64,000 nt of DNA, from NCBI GenBank assembly GCA_016714465.1, contig JADKDT010000002.1:248001-312000 (forward strand). The letters are read 5' to 3'. The stretch comes from Candidatus Brachythrix odensensis. GTDB lineage: Bacteria > Chloroflexota > Anaerolineae > J036 > Brachytrichaceae. The notes beneath the pieces were generated by a model. That model was not told the origin of the DNA. It saw only the letters and a list, made by a program, of their open reading frames with translations, and did no database searches. This document shows positions 1-7,795 of this stretch, in pieces (within the stretch, counting starts at the first letter, position 1; the number at the start of each line of letters is the position of its first letter). The translations under genes and the position numbers were made by a program.

Positions 1-276
1 ATGGGATTGACCCAGTTTCGGGTCTTTCCGGCCATGGACGTCAGCATCGCAACCCCCGACGGGGAAGTTCTGCGCCAGATCTCATGCGTGGGCGCGCTCG
101 AACGCCGGCCCGCCCCTACCCTGCACCTGCCCCGTCTGGATCGCGGCGCGGCGCTTCTGGCGGTGATCGAAATGCTGCATGGCGACGATGTGCGGCAGCG
201 GGTCGTTGTGCCCTTCGCGGTGGCCGGGCCGATCATCAAAGCCGCGGTTGAAGACGAGGCGCCGCGCTCGGCGTAG
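1..276 (+). CDS. Hypothetical protein, probably the C-terminal part of a gene entering from the left edge
   Basis: An open frame covers the first 276 bases and ends 10 nt before moaA. An ATG happens to lie at position 1, so the true start may be outside the window. The 91 visible residues show no motif I recognise; they contain an Arg/Pro-rich centre (APTLHLPRLDRG) and a hydrophobic stretch (RVVVPFAVAGPIIKA). Codon use is GC3-rich like moaA. It could be an unrelated protein upstream of the molybdopterin operon. Function unknown; reality as a gene is moderately supported by the tight spacing to moaA. Confidence 0.45.
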   Translation: MGLTQFRVFPAMDVSIATPDGEVLRQISCVGALERRPAPTLHLPRLDRGAALLAVIEMLHGDDVRQRVVVPFAVAGPIIKAAVEDEAPRSA

Positions 277-279
277 AAT
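274..279 (+). promoter_or_regulatory. -10-like hexamer (TAGAAT) for moaA, leaderless type
   Basis: TAGAAT is followed by 7 nt and then the moaA ATG. There is no Shine-Dalgarno in the gap. This is the spacing expected if transcription starts at or within a base or two of the A of the start codon. It overlaps the stop of the preceding frame. Confidence 0.45.
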
Positions 280-286
280 TCCGACG

Positions 287-1363
287 ATGGATTTCAGAGA
301 AAGCGCCCCCGTCGTATCGGACGTTCCCGCCGTCGCGGCCGGGCCGAACGGGCATACCGCCGCCGGCGCGGCCGCCAAGCCCCGCGCGATGGACTCGTTC
401 GGGCGCCATATCCACTACTTGCGCGTATCGTTAACGGACAAGTGCAATCTGCGCTGCGTGTACTGCATGCCCGAGCAGATGGTCTTCCGGCCGACGGCCG
501 AATTGCTGACCGATGCCGAGATGGGCACCGCCTTGCGGGCCGCGTCGATGCTCGGCTTTGACAAGTTCCGCCTGACGGGCGGCGAGCCCACGGTCCGGCC
601 AAGCCTGATCGACATCGTGGCGGAAATACGCTCCCTCCCAAATACGCGCGAGATCGCGATGACGACCAACGGCCTCAAGCTGGGCAAGCTCGCCCGCCCA
701 CTCAAGGCGGCCGGGCTGGATCGGGTGAACATCAGCATCGACTCGCTCGATCCGGCCAAGTTCAAGCGCATCACGCGCTGGGGCGATGTGCGGGATGTGC
801 TGGCTGGAATCGCGGCCTCGGAAGAGGCCGGTCTCACCCCGATCAAACTTAACGCCGTGGTCATCCGCGGGTTCAATGATGAAGACGTGGTCGATCTGGC
901 CGCGTTGACGCTCGATCGGCCCTGGCAATTCCGCTTTATCGAAGTCATGCCCTTCGCCGATGTGGCCGAGTTCCAGCAGGCGACCATCGTGACGACCCGC
1001 GAGATGATGGAGCGCATCCAGGCCCGCCTGGGACCGCTGACCTCAGCCAACGGCGGGTTGCTGGATGGCGAAGCGCAGATGTTCCGGCTGCCCAACGCCC
1101 GCGGCAGCGTCGGCTTCATCAGCCCGGTCTCGGCGCCCTTCTGCGCAAGCTGCAACCGGGTGCGCCTGACGGCCGACGGGACCCTGCGCCTGTGTCTGCT
1201 CAAGGACGGCGAAGTCGACCTCAAGACCCCAATCCGGCGCGGCGCGAACGCCGAGGACCTGGTCGAGATCCTGCGCGCCGCAATCTGGCGCAAACCATGG
1301 GGCCATGATCTGGCCGACGGTGTCATACCCCTCAACCGGGTGATGAGCGAGATTGGCGGCTGA
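287..1363 (+). CDS. moaA: GTP 3',8-cyclase (molybdenum cofactor biosynthesis protein A)
   Basis: Radical SAM enzyme that converts GTP to 3',8-cH2GTP in the first step of molybdopterin synthesis. The 358-aa protein has the N-terminal SAM [4Fe-4S] motif CNLRCVYC (Cys53, Cys57, Cys60), the GGEP segment ([10 protein letters not shown]), and the C-terminal cluster motif CASCNRVRL with a third Cys 13 residues on. It ends in the Gly-Gly tail typical of MoaA. The ATG at 287 is chosen because upstream codons run through the previous gene and a TAGAAT hexamer lies 7 nt before it. The stop TGA overlaps the moaC ATG, so translation is probably coupled. Confidence 0.96.
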   Translation: MDFRESAPVVSDVPAVAAGPNGHTAAGAAAKPRAMDSFGRHIHYLRVSLTDKCNLRCVYCMPEQMVFRPTAELLTDAEMGTALRAASMLGFDKFRLTGGEPTVRPSLIDIVAEIRSLPNTREIAMTTNGLKLGKLARPLKAAGLDRVNISIDSLDPAKFKRITRWGDVRDVLAGIAASEEAGLTPIKLNAVVIRGFNDEDVVDLAALTLDRPWQFRFIEVMPFADVAEFQQATIVTTREMMERIQARLGPLTSANGGLLDGEAQMFRLPNARGSVGFISPVSAPFCASCNRVRLTADGTLRLCLLKDGEVDLKTPIRRGANAEDLVEILRAAIWRKPWGHDLADGVIPLNRVMSEIGG

Positions 1364-1851
1364 TGGGAGCGCTAACGCATCTGAACGCCGCCGGTGAGGC
1401 GCGGATGGTCGACGTCGGGGCCAAGGATGACACCCGGCGGGTCGCCGAGGCGCGCGGGCGGATTACCCTGAGTCGCGCCGCGTTCGACGCCCTTGTGGCC
1501 GGCCAGCTCAAGAAGGGCGACGCGCTGGGCGCAGCCCGTATCGCCGGAATCATGGCCGCCAAGCGCACCAGCGACCTGATCCCGTTGTGCCACCCCATCA
1601 CGCTTACGAGGGTCGAGGTGACCCTCACCCCAGTCCCCATCGACGACGTGACTGGCGCGGTCGAGATCGTCAGCCGGGTCGAGTGCGTGGGCAAGACCGG
1701 GGTGGAGATGGAAGCCTTGACCGCCGTTAGCGTGGCAGCCCTAACTGTGTATGACATGGCCAAGGCCCTCGATCGGGGCATGCGGATCGACGGGATCGAG
1801 CTGCTGAGCAAGTCCGGCGGCAAGTCGGGCGACTACCGGCGCACGGCATGA
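1363..1851 (+). CDS. moaC: Cyclic pyranopterin monophosphate synthase
   Basis: Converts 3',8-cH2GTP into cyclic pyranopterin monophosphate, acting after MoaA. The 162-aa length is normal. Family signatures are present in order: [26 protein letters not shown], the [17 protein letters not shown] segment, and the C-terminal [11 protein letters not shown]. Its ATG overlaps the moaA stop (ATGA-type junction) and its own stop overlaps the moaD start, so these genes form one transcript. Confidence 0.96.
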   Translation: MGALTHLNAAGEARMVDVGAKDDTRRVAEARGRITLSRAAFDALVAGQLKKGDALGAARIAGIMAAKRTSDLIPLCHPITLTRVEVTLTPVPIDDVTGAVEIVSRVECVGKTGVEMEALTAVSVAALTVYDMAKALDRGMRIDGIELLSKSGGKSGDYRRTA

Positions 1852-2087
1852 AGATCCAGCTTTTTGCCACCCTGCGTGACCGGGCCAAAGCGCGCTCCAT
1901 TGAGGTCGCGCTCGAAGGTCCAACGACCGTCGCCGAGTTGCGCAAGGTCATCGCAGCGCAGCACGCAGCGCTGGCGGATCTGTTGCCCCAGGCCCTCGTG
2001 GCCGTCAACCAGGAATTCGCATTTGACGAGGACGCCGTCGGCCCGGACAATGAAGTCGCGCTCTTCCCGCCGGTCAGCGGTGGTTAA
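1848..2087 (+). CDS. moaD: Molybdopterin synthase small subunit, ubiquitin-like sulfur carrier
   Basis: MoaD carries sulfur as a C-terminal thiocarboxylate and donates it in the MoaE-catalysed dithiolene step. The 79-aa protein starts [11 protein letters not shown], has the beta-grasp pattern with an AVNQEF strand, and ends VSGG. The terminal Gly-Gly is the residue pair that becomes thiocarboxylated. Its start overlaps the moaC stop by 4 nt. Confidence 0.93.
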   Translation: MKIQLFATLRDRAKARSIEVALEGPTTVAELRKVIAAQHAALADLLPQALVAVNQEFAFDEDAVGPDNEVALFPPVSGG

Positions 2088-2106
2088 GCCAGGCGTGATC
2101 AAAACC

Positions 2107-2568
2107 ATGAACGACACCCCAACCCTGATCGCGCTGACCGAAGCCGCCATCGACCTCAACGCGTTGCAACGCGCGGTGACGACCGACCTGGACGGCACGG
2201 TCGTCGCCTTCATCGGCACTGTGCGGGGCGTTACGCCCGGGGCGGCAGAGCCAGTGACCACACGGCTGGAATACGAGGCATATGCGGCGATGGCCGAGAA
2301 CAAGCTGCGCCAGGTCGCGCGTGAGATGCGCGAGAAGTTTGCCGGCATCCACGGTATCGCGCTCACCCAGCGGGTTGGCGAGATGGCAGTCGGCGAGCCG
2401 GTAGTGGCGGTGGTTGTCAGTTGCGGCCATCGCGGCGGCGGCGCGTTTGAAGCCGCCCGATATGGGATTGACCGGCTCAAGCAGATCGTGCCGGTCTGGA
2501 AAAAAGAAACGCGCCCGGATGGGAGCGCGTGGGTGGAGGGCGACTACGTTCCGGCCCGCGGGGATTGA
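2107..2568 (+). CDS. moaE: Molybdopterin synthase catalytic subunit
   Basis: Large subunit of molybdopterin synthase, the partner of MoaD. The 153-aa protein contains the FIGTVRG strand, LEYEAY, and the long diagnostic block running from the CGHRGGGAFEA segment to the catalytic KKE. A GTG 12 nt further upstream is an alternative start; the ATG at 2107 gives the usual N-terminus. It closes the moaACDE operon. The following gene is on the other strand. Confidence 0.95.
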   Translation: MNDTPTLIALTEAAIDLNALQRAVTTDLDGTVVAFIGTVRGVTPGAAEPVTTRLEYEAYAAMAENKLRQVAREMREKFAGIHGIALTQRVGEMAVGEPVVAVVVSCGHRGGGAFEAARYGIDRLKQIVPVWKKETRPDGSAWVEGDYVPARGD

Positions 2569-2596
2569 CGCGCCACGCGCGTCTGGCTGCGCGTTA

Positions 2597-2794
2597 TCAG
2601 ACTTCGGGCCGCGGGAGCGTGGCCCGGCAGGTCGCGCAGATCAAGTCGCCGTCGGGCGTATCGTCAATGGTCGCAGCGCCGCGGCAGGTTTCACACGCGT
2701 CGAAGGCGCTCCAGTCCTTGTCTGGTTTGAACTCGCCCGATTCGTCGTCAACGCGAATCAGCCTGACCCGATCGGAAAGATCGCCTTCGTGCAT
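2597..2794 (-). CDS. Small zinc-ribbon protein
   Basis: A 65-aa leftward frame convergent with moaE. It has two CxxC pairs (ACETCRG and CATCRA) spaced like a zinc ribbon, preceded by an acidic stretch (RVDDESGEFKPDKDW). The paired cysteines are the main reason for calling it real, because several overlapping frames exist on the other strand. No catalytic domain is visible. Likely a small metal-binding or nucleic-acid-associated protein; function unknown. Confidence 0.5.
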   Translation of the reverse strand: MHEGDLSDRVRLIRVDDESGEFKPDKDWSAFDACETCRGAATIDDTPDGDLICATCRATLPRPEV

Positions 2795-2844
2795 TTGCAG
2801 AGCGGATTGTCGTCAGGAGCGCTGTGTTGTCAAGGGGTGATGCA

Positions 2845-3451
2845 ATGAAGCGCCCAGGCCTCGATGCCTTGACGCCGGTCATTGGCGTTACGATGTTGAT
2901 CGGGCATTTGACGGCCTGGGCCCAGCACAAGACCGCCGCTCTCAGCCTCACGGGCCACGAGCTGGGCGAGTTCACCAACTTCACCCCTGGAGCGGGCGTC
3001 TTTGCTAACGAGTGGTTCTATCTGCCCGCATGGGCGGCCGGGTTGGCGCTCGCCATCGCCGCCGCCCGATCACGCCGGCCCTCGGTCTGGCTCACGCTCA
3101 TGGCGTTGGCGGTTGCCTCGACCCAATTTGGACTGCCCAGATTTGAGCGTTGGACCAACCCCGCGTTCCGCCTGCAGTTCATTGTGACGGCCGTATGCCT
3201 GATCGCGGTCGTGGTTCTGGAGTGTCGGCCTCAGATTGGCAAAGTCCGCCGATGCGAAAGCACTCGCGATTGCGATGGCTGCGCTGCCTGTGCTCACAAT
3301 CGTGCCCGTGACGGGCTTTCTGGCCGTGCGGCCGTTCATCGAGACGCTCTATCGGGACACGCTGGCGCCCGGGCTGGGCTGGTGGCTGTGCGCGCTGGCA
3401 TCCGTCCTTGCGGTAGTGCACACAATCGCGATGGCGCGACGCCGGGGCTGA
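2845..3451 (+). CDS. Multi-pass membrane protein, unknown function (frameshifted)
   Basis: The start ATG follows an AGGGG ribosome site. The protein has hydrophobic segments near LDALTPVIGVTMLIGHL, LPAWAAGLALAIAAA, VWLTLMALAVAST and FIVTAVCLIAVVVLE. The frame then breaks near 3222, and the continuation in the next frame carries two more segments (ALPVLTIVPVTGFLAV and WWLCALASVLAVVHTIAM) ending in an Arg-rich tail. Joined, this is a protein of about 200 aa with roughly six membrane segments. One lost or gained base explains it. No family is recognised. Confidence 0.6.
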
Positions 3452-3461
3452 ATCCCCGAGA

Positions 3462-3505
3462 GCGATGGTCCCCGCCCCCGCGTACGCTGGGGCGGGGACG
3501 ATCGC
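3462..3505. repeat. Intergenic palindrome, CGTACG core (probable bidirectional terminator)
   Basis: Arms of 17 bp (one mismatch) surround a CGCGTACGCT centre with flanking CCCCGCCCC/GGGGCGGGG. It lies between the convergent ends of the membrane protein and the site-2 protease, and is followed on the + strand by a T-rich run. It is the first member of the palindrome family described in the findings. Confidence 0.8.
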
Positions 3506-3515
3506 CTTCTTTTGC

Positions 3516-4643
3516 CTAGCCGCCCACAAACGTCATTGGATTGGGGGCGAAGCTGACGATGAGCAGCAGAACGCCAACGGCAATCAGCGCGTATTGCGGA
3601 CGTTGCAGGGGAACTGTCTCGTCCAGCACGGGTGGATGCGCGCGCCCAAACAGGAAGAGCATCACCGCCCACAACATCAACACATTGGATACAAGCAGGG
3701 CCAGGGCAAGCAGCACGACGATGCAGGCGTACGAAACGTACTTCGCGCGCGGGCCGAGCAGCGCATAGGCGATATGGCCGCCATCGAGCTGGCCAGCCGG
3801 GATCAAGTTGAGGCCGGTGAAGAGCAAGGCAAACCAGGCGCCCAGCCCCAGAACATTCAAGTTGACAACCGGGTCGGTCATGAACCACACCGCGCCATGG
3901 GTGACCTGCCCGATCAGGGCGGTCACGATCGAGTCGCCAAAAAACAAGCTCATCATCCCCTCGGGCGGGACGGAATAAGGTTCAACCGTCGAAAGCGCCG
4001 CGCCAATCAGAAAGAGGGGCACCGCCACGAGGAATCCGGCCAGCGGACCGGCCAGGGCGACTTCGAGCAGAGTCTTGCGATCCTTCCACGGTTCGCGCTG
4101 GACCATGACCGCACCAAGGGTGCCAGGTATCGAGGGCAGTGGCAGCGGGATGAAATAGGGCAGCGAGGCTGGCACCTTGCGCCAACGCGAGACAAGCAGA
4201 TGGCCGAGCTCGTGAGCGATAAGCGGTCCCATCAAGCCGAGCGAGAAGAGCAGGCCCTGACCCAGATCCGGGCCATCGGGCGCCTGCGCACCCGCGACCA
4301 CGGTGGTGACGATCGTCGCCAATAACAGCGCCGCGTTGATCATCCAGTTTTGAGCGAGGGGTTTCTTAACCGACCCGATCAGGGTGATCTCGACGCCCGA
4401 GCCATCCTTGCCGTCGCGCATGAGCGGCGTGAAGCCTGCCTTCTCGCAGCGATCGCGCACGAGATCATAGTTGGCGCCAGCCAGGAGTTGTCCCTCGAGC
4501 ACCGGATGGCCAAACTCGTCGGCCCGGTCGCCGGTGATCGTCATCACATCGGCGATCAGCACCCGCACGCGAGCGAGCACGGGCGCGCCCTCCAGCCGGC
4601 GTGGGGCGCGAGCGGGATCATTTCCGGGTTTGGGATCCATCAC
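3516..4643 (-). CDS. Site-2 protease, M50 family zinc metallopeptidase
   Basis: Intramembrane zinc protease of the M50 type. The 375-aa protein has a soluble N-terminal region, then membrane segments. The first carries the zinc motif HELGH at residues 144-148, and a later helix carries the third-ligand motif NLIPAGQLDGGH (about 279-290). These two motifs on separate helices define S2P enzymes, which cleave membrane-bound anti-sigma factors or similar substrates. No PDZ domain is apparent. The start overlaps the end of the upstream sufE-like gene by 4 nt, so both belong to the leftward operon. Substrate unknown. Confidence 0.9.
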   Translation of the reverse strand: MMDPKPGNDPARAPRRLEGAPVLARVRVLIADVMTITGDRADEFGHPVLEGQLLAGANYDLVRDRCEKAGFTPLMRDGKDGSGVEITLIGSVKKPLAQNWMINAALLLATIVTTVVAGAQAPDGPDLGQGLLFSLGLMGPLIAHELGHLLVSRWRKVPASLPYFIPLPLPSIPGTLGAVMVQREPWKDRKTLLEVALAGPLAGFLVAVPLFLIGAALSTVEPYSVPPEGMMSLFFGDSIVTALIGQVTHGAVWFMTDPVVNLNVLGLGAWFALLFTGLNLIPAGQLDGGHIAYALLGPRAKYVSYACIVVLLALALLVSNVLMLWAVMLFLFGRAHPPVLDETVPLQRPQYALIAVGVLLLIVSFAPNPMTFVGG

Positions 4644-5110
4644 GCGCTCCTCTGGGCAGATCGAACATAGCTACGGGCCAGGGCCTTCACGACCGAGGCG
4701 ATGCTAAGCAGGCCCTGGCCCTTGCCCATTGAGACATTCCGGCCAAACAAGGTCGGCACCAGGTCGTCGATCGGCATCCCGGCAATGACGCTGGACGGCA
4801 GGCCATTGATCGTCTGATCCAGGATGGCCGACAGCGCGCGGGCCGACACGCCAAAGGGGTTTTCCACCGCAAAGAAGAACTGCAGGCGCGGGTCTGCGGC
4901 GTTCTCAGTCGGCTCAACAAAGACGTAGGTATCGCTCTCGCAATGCGGCACCTGGTTGGACAACGGAAACGGCCGAGTCGCAATCCGGTCGGGCACGCCC
5001 CGAAACTGATCCGAGTATTCGATCAACATCGCATTCCGATCGGCAGGGTTCTCGGCAAACGCTTCAAGGACTTCGCGAAGCGCCTCCGGCATCTGATCTT
5101 GGTCTGGCAT
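4640..5110 (-). CDS. SufE-like Fe-S sulfur-acceptor protein
   Basis: SufE proteins accept persulfide sulfur from a cysteine desulfurase through one Cys. The 156-aa protein has the SufE fold pattern, with VPHCESDTYVFVE holding the candidate acceptor Cys57, followed by the helix of AILDQTINGLPSSVIAGMP. Length fits the family. Its start codon overlaps the stop of the upstream esterase by one base. No SufS or SufBCD genes are in the window, so the partner is unknown. Confidence 0.8.
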   Translation of the reverse strand: MPDQDQMPEALREVLEAFAENPADRNAMLIEYSDQFRGVPDRIATRPFPLSNQVPHCESDTYVFVEPTENAADPRLQFFFAVENPFGVSARALSAILDQTINGLPSSVIAGMPIDDLVPTLFGRNVSMGKGQGLLSIASVVKALARSYVRSAQRSA

Positions 5111-5991
5111 TAAACGTATCGTCTCACAAACCTGACGGCCAAAGCAGCCACCTCGTCTTTCTCCACATCGGTCGTTAAGACATGCCCGCTGCGCTCAAAC
5201 CATGCTGTGCTCGCGTCACGCGACCTCACGCCCCGGCGCAGGCGTTCGGCGCTGTCTGGGGTGACCGTTTTGTCGAGCCGGCCCTGCATGAAGAGCGCGG
5301 GCGCGGTCACGCTCGGCAACAGGCGCACAACCCGATCGTTCAGGCGAATAAGCTGGTCAATGGCGTCAAGCGGGATGCGAGCCGCCTCGCCCAACCGCTT
5401 GCGCTCGGCCGGATCGGCGAAATCGATCCGCGCGCCCGGGGGAGCCTGCTCCCGCAGCCAGGCCTGGGTCTTGGGATTGTCGAAGTCGATCTTCGGCGTG
5501 AAGTACGGGATGACGTATTTCGCAAAACGCACGATCCTCGTCCGTGGATCGTTGACCCGGGCCGGCGCGGCCATGACAATGATGCCGCGCAGCCTTTCCA
5601 ACAGCTTGAGGCGAGCGCTGGGGAAACCCTCATCGGCGCCCGCCGAAAGAGCAGCCAGATACAGGCTGACGAGGCCGCCCATCGACAGGCCAGCCAGAAA
5701 GAGGTGTTCGCAGGCCGCGAGCCGCTCAAGCCCGTCGAGGGCGGCATCGATCCACTCGCGATAGCGCGCGCCGCGCAACCGGGCGGGAAGATCGCCATGC
5801 CGGGGCTGGAGGGGTCCATCCACCGAAAAGCCCGCCCGATGCAGGGCGAGCCCGAGCGGGCGCATCTCGGCCGGGCTGCCCGTGAAGCCGTGCAGGATGA
5901 GGATGCCAACATCGGGACGCGTTTCGCCCACAAAGTGAAAGGATTGGTTGGCCTTGCGCGCGCGGGCGGCACCCTCGCCTGAATCAGACAC
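5110..5991 (-). CDS. Alpha/beta hydrolase, carboxylesterase-type
   Basis: A 293-aa serine hydrolase resembling Est30 carboxylesterases. It has the oxyanion segment ILHGFTGSP, the nucleophile elbow GLSMGG (Ser103), a candidate acid in FMQGRLDKTVTP and the catalytic His in WFERSGHVLTTD. There is no signal peptide, so it is cytoplasmic. It starts with GTG at 5991, overlapping the dus stop by 8 nt, and ends against the sufE-like start. Substrate is unknown. Confidence 0.85.
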   Translation of the reverse strand: MSDSGEGAARARKANQSFHFVGETRPDVGILILHGFTGSPAEMRPLGLALHRAGFSVDGPLQPRHGDLPARLRGARYREWIDAALDGLERLAACEHLFLAGLSMGGLVSLYLAALSAGADEGFPSARLKLLERLRGIIVMAAPARVNDPRTRIVRFAKYVIPYFTPKIDFDNPKTQAWLREQAPPGARIDFADPAERKRLGEAARIPLDAIDQLIRLNDRVVRLLPSVTAPALFMQGRLDKTVTPDSAERLRRGVRSRDASTAWFERSGHVLTTDVEKDEVAALAVRFVRRYV

Positions 5992-7096
5992 GATCCGGCT
6001 CTGGGTCAGAAGTGAGGCACGCGTCTATGCCGCCGCAAGTCGAACTGTCCCGCGCCCACTGGGCCACTTCGTCATCGAAAGCGGCCGGCTCGATCGCCCG
6101 CTCGGCTGGGGCGGGAATCCCAGCGGCCAGGGCCAACCGGGCAGCCATCTCGAACTCGGCCAGCTCGTCGTGGAACTCCTCAACGGTGAGGCGGGTCATC
6201 AGGCGCTCGCGAAACTCGGCCGCATGCGGCACGGCGTGAATGTATTTCACCGCGTGCTTGCGAAACAGGATCAATCCCTTTTCGCCGTAAAAGGCCATGC
6301 TCGCTTCAAGATGCCGGTGCAGCAACCGGACGGTGTCATCGATAGTGACCTGCTCGCGGTCCTTGCGGGCGAAGATCCACGGGTTCCCGATCGCGGCCCG
6401 GCCGATCATGACCCCATCGCAACCGGTATGGGCCTTGATCCGGGCGATGTCGGCGACGGTCTTGACGTCACCGTTGCCGATGACGGGGACCTTGACGGTC
6501 TGCTTGACCTCGGCGATGGCATCCCAGTCGGCGCCGCCCTTGTAGGCCTGCTCGCGGGTGCGCCCGTGCACGGCGATGAGCTGCGCGCCATTGTCTTCAA
6601 GCACCTTGGCCACCTCGCGATAGTTGCGGGTCTGGGCGTCCCAGCCCAGGCGGATCTTGCCTGTCACCGGGACGCTGAGCAGCCGGCTCATCCGGTAGAA
6701 AATGCGGCCGATCTTGGCCGGATCCTTGAGCAGGCCAGCGCCTGCGCCCCGCCCGCTTACGCCCGAGACCGAGCAGCCCATGTTGAGGTCGATGATGCCG
6801 GGGCCCAGGCGCTCGGCCTTCTGGGCCGCCGCCACGATCCGATCCTCATCGGCGTCGAAGATCTGGAAGGAGAGTTGGGGCAACTCGGCGCGATCAAACT
6901 CGAGCTGCTTTAGCGCCATCCGCGCGTTGTGCAGGATCGCGTCGCAGGAGGTGAACTCGGTGTACGACATGGCCGAGCCGAAATCGCGGCAGATCTTGCG
7001 AAAGGGCTGGTCGGAGAAGCCGTCCATCGGCGACAGGATGAGATCACCGTAAACCGGGATCTCGCGCACGTGGAAGGCGGGCTTTTTATCGTCCAT
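5984..7096 (-). CDS. tRNA-dihydrouridine synthase (Dus family)
   Basis: FMN enzyme that reduces uridines in the tRNA D-loop. The 370-aa protein has LSPMDGFSDQPFR, the IDLNMGCSV segment (usual NxGCP Cys present), a KIRLGWD motif, the HGRTREQAYKGGADW motif and the FMN phosphate site VMIGRAAIGNPWIF. It looks like the DusB/NifR3 branch. The ATG at 7096 is chosen because residues further upstream come from the adjacent palindrome and do not match the family. It heads the leftward operon dus-esterase-sufE-S2P. Confidence 0.93.
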   Translation of the reverse strand: MDDKKPAFHVREIPVYGDLILSPMDGFSDQPFRKICRDFGSAMSYTEFTSCDAILHNARMALKQLEFDRAELPQLSFQIFDADEDRIVAAAQKAERLGPGIIDLNMGCSVSGVSGRGAGAGLLKDPAKIGRIFYRMSRLLSVPVTGKIRLGWDAQTRNYREVAKVLEDNGAQLIAVHGRTREQAYKGGADWDAIAEVKQTVKVPVIGNGDVKTVADIARIKAHTGCDGVMIGRAAIGNPWIFARKDREQVTIDDTVRLLHRHLEASMAFYGEKGLILFRKHAVKYIHAVPHAAEFRERLMTRLTVEEFHDELAEFEMAARLALAAGIPAPAERAIEPAAFDDEVAQWARDSSTCGGIDACLTSDPEPDRV

Positions 7097-7140
7097 TGAA
7101 GTTGGTTGCGGATTAGACCATAGTGCCAATCCCAATGTCT

Positions 7141-7197
7141 GGAGTTTCGAGATCAGCAAGCCCGCGCTTCGCGCGGGCTTGCTGATCTCGAAACTCC
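7141..7197. repeat. Perfect 27-bp inverted repeat between divergent genes
   Basis: Two perfectly complementary 27-nt arms around a TTC loop; the core is CCCGCGC-TTC-GCGCGGG and the outer arm contains GAGATCAGCAAG. It lies between the divergent starts of dus and the DinB-like gene, so a simple terminator role does not fit. Confidence 0.9.
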
Positions 7198-7222
7198 CGC
7201 TATTTTTCCGCGCCCATGCCGC

Positions 7223-7228
7223 TATACT
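7223..7228 (+). promoter_or_regulatory. -10-like hexamer (TATACT) for the DinB-like gene
   Basis: TATACT is followed by 6 nt and then the ATG at 7235. No Shine-Dalgarno is present, consistent with a leaderless transcript. Confidence 0.45.
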
Positions 7229-7234
7229 CGCCAC

Positions 7235-7747
7235 ATGCTCCCGAGTTCGTATTTTGTGGACCGGCTGTCGGCGAATCTGCGCGTCTTTGACCATTTTCTG
7301 GGCGGAGTTGGCCCCGAGCAGGCCGCCTGGCATCCTGGGCCCGAGGCATGGTCGCTGCTAGAAGTGGTCTGCCACCTTTACGATGAAGAGCGCGACGACT
7401 TTCGGACGCGGCTGAGACTCATCCTGGAGGATCCGGCGCAGGATTGGCCGCCCATCCACCCGGGCGAGTGGGTGATTTCGCGCGGGTATGCCAGCCGAGA
7501 CTACGCAAAAATGGTCGACTGTTTCATCGCCGAGCGGGCGGCCTCGATTGTGTGGCTGCGCGGACTAAGCGCGCCCGCGCTGGACAACGCGCGCAACCTC
7601 GGTGATTTCACGTTGCGCGCGGGAGACCTGCTTGGCGCCTGGCTCGCCCACGACTACCTGCACCTTCGCCAAATCAACGAGATTCACTATGCGTACACCG
7701 CGCGGGCGGCCGAGCCCTACAGCGTGATCTACGCGGGAGATTGGTAG
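7235..7747 (+). CDS. DinB-like four-helix metalloprotein
   Basis: A 170-aa protein with the DinB/YfiT four-helix pattern. The metal-binding histidines are seen in VVCHLYDEERDD and AHDYLHLRQI, the usual positions. Members are often thiol or damage-response enzymes, but substrates are rarely known. The ATG is preceded at 6 nt by a TATACT hexamer. It stands alone between a palindrome and the large propeller gene. Confidence 0.8.
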   Translation: MLPSSYFVDRLSANLRVFDHFLGGVGPEQAAWHPGPEAWSLLEVVCHLYDEERDDFRTRLRLILEDPAQDWPPIHPGEWVISRGYASRDYAKMVDCFIAERAASIVWLRGLSAPALDNARNLGDFTLRAGDLLGAWLAHDYLHLRQINEIHYAYTARAAEPYSVIYAGDW

Positions 7748-7795
7748 TTCAACCTGCGCGCCGGAATCGGCGCGCGTTCGACACGGAGACTTCAC

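Noticed and set aside
415..1335. Long open frame antisense to moaA (306 aa)
   Set aside because: It is a shadow of a GC-rich gene; the translation is Arg/Ser-rich with no motif, and MoaA on the other strand is unmistakable.
3465..4325. 286-aa rightward frame across the site-2 protease
   Set aside because: It starts inside a palindrome and reads His/Gln/Arg-rich text antisense to a clear M50 gene.
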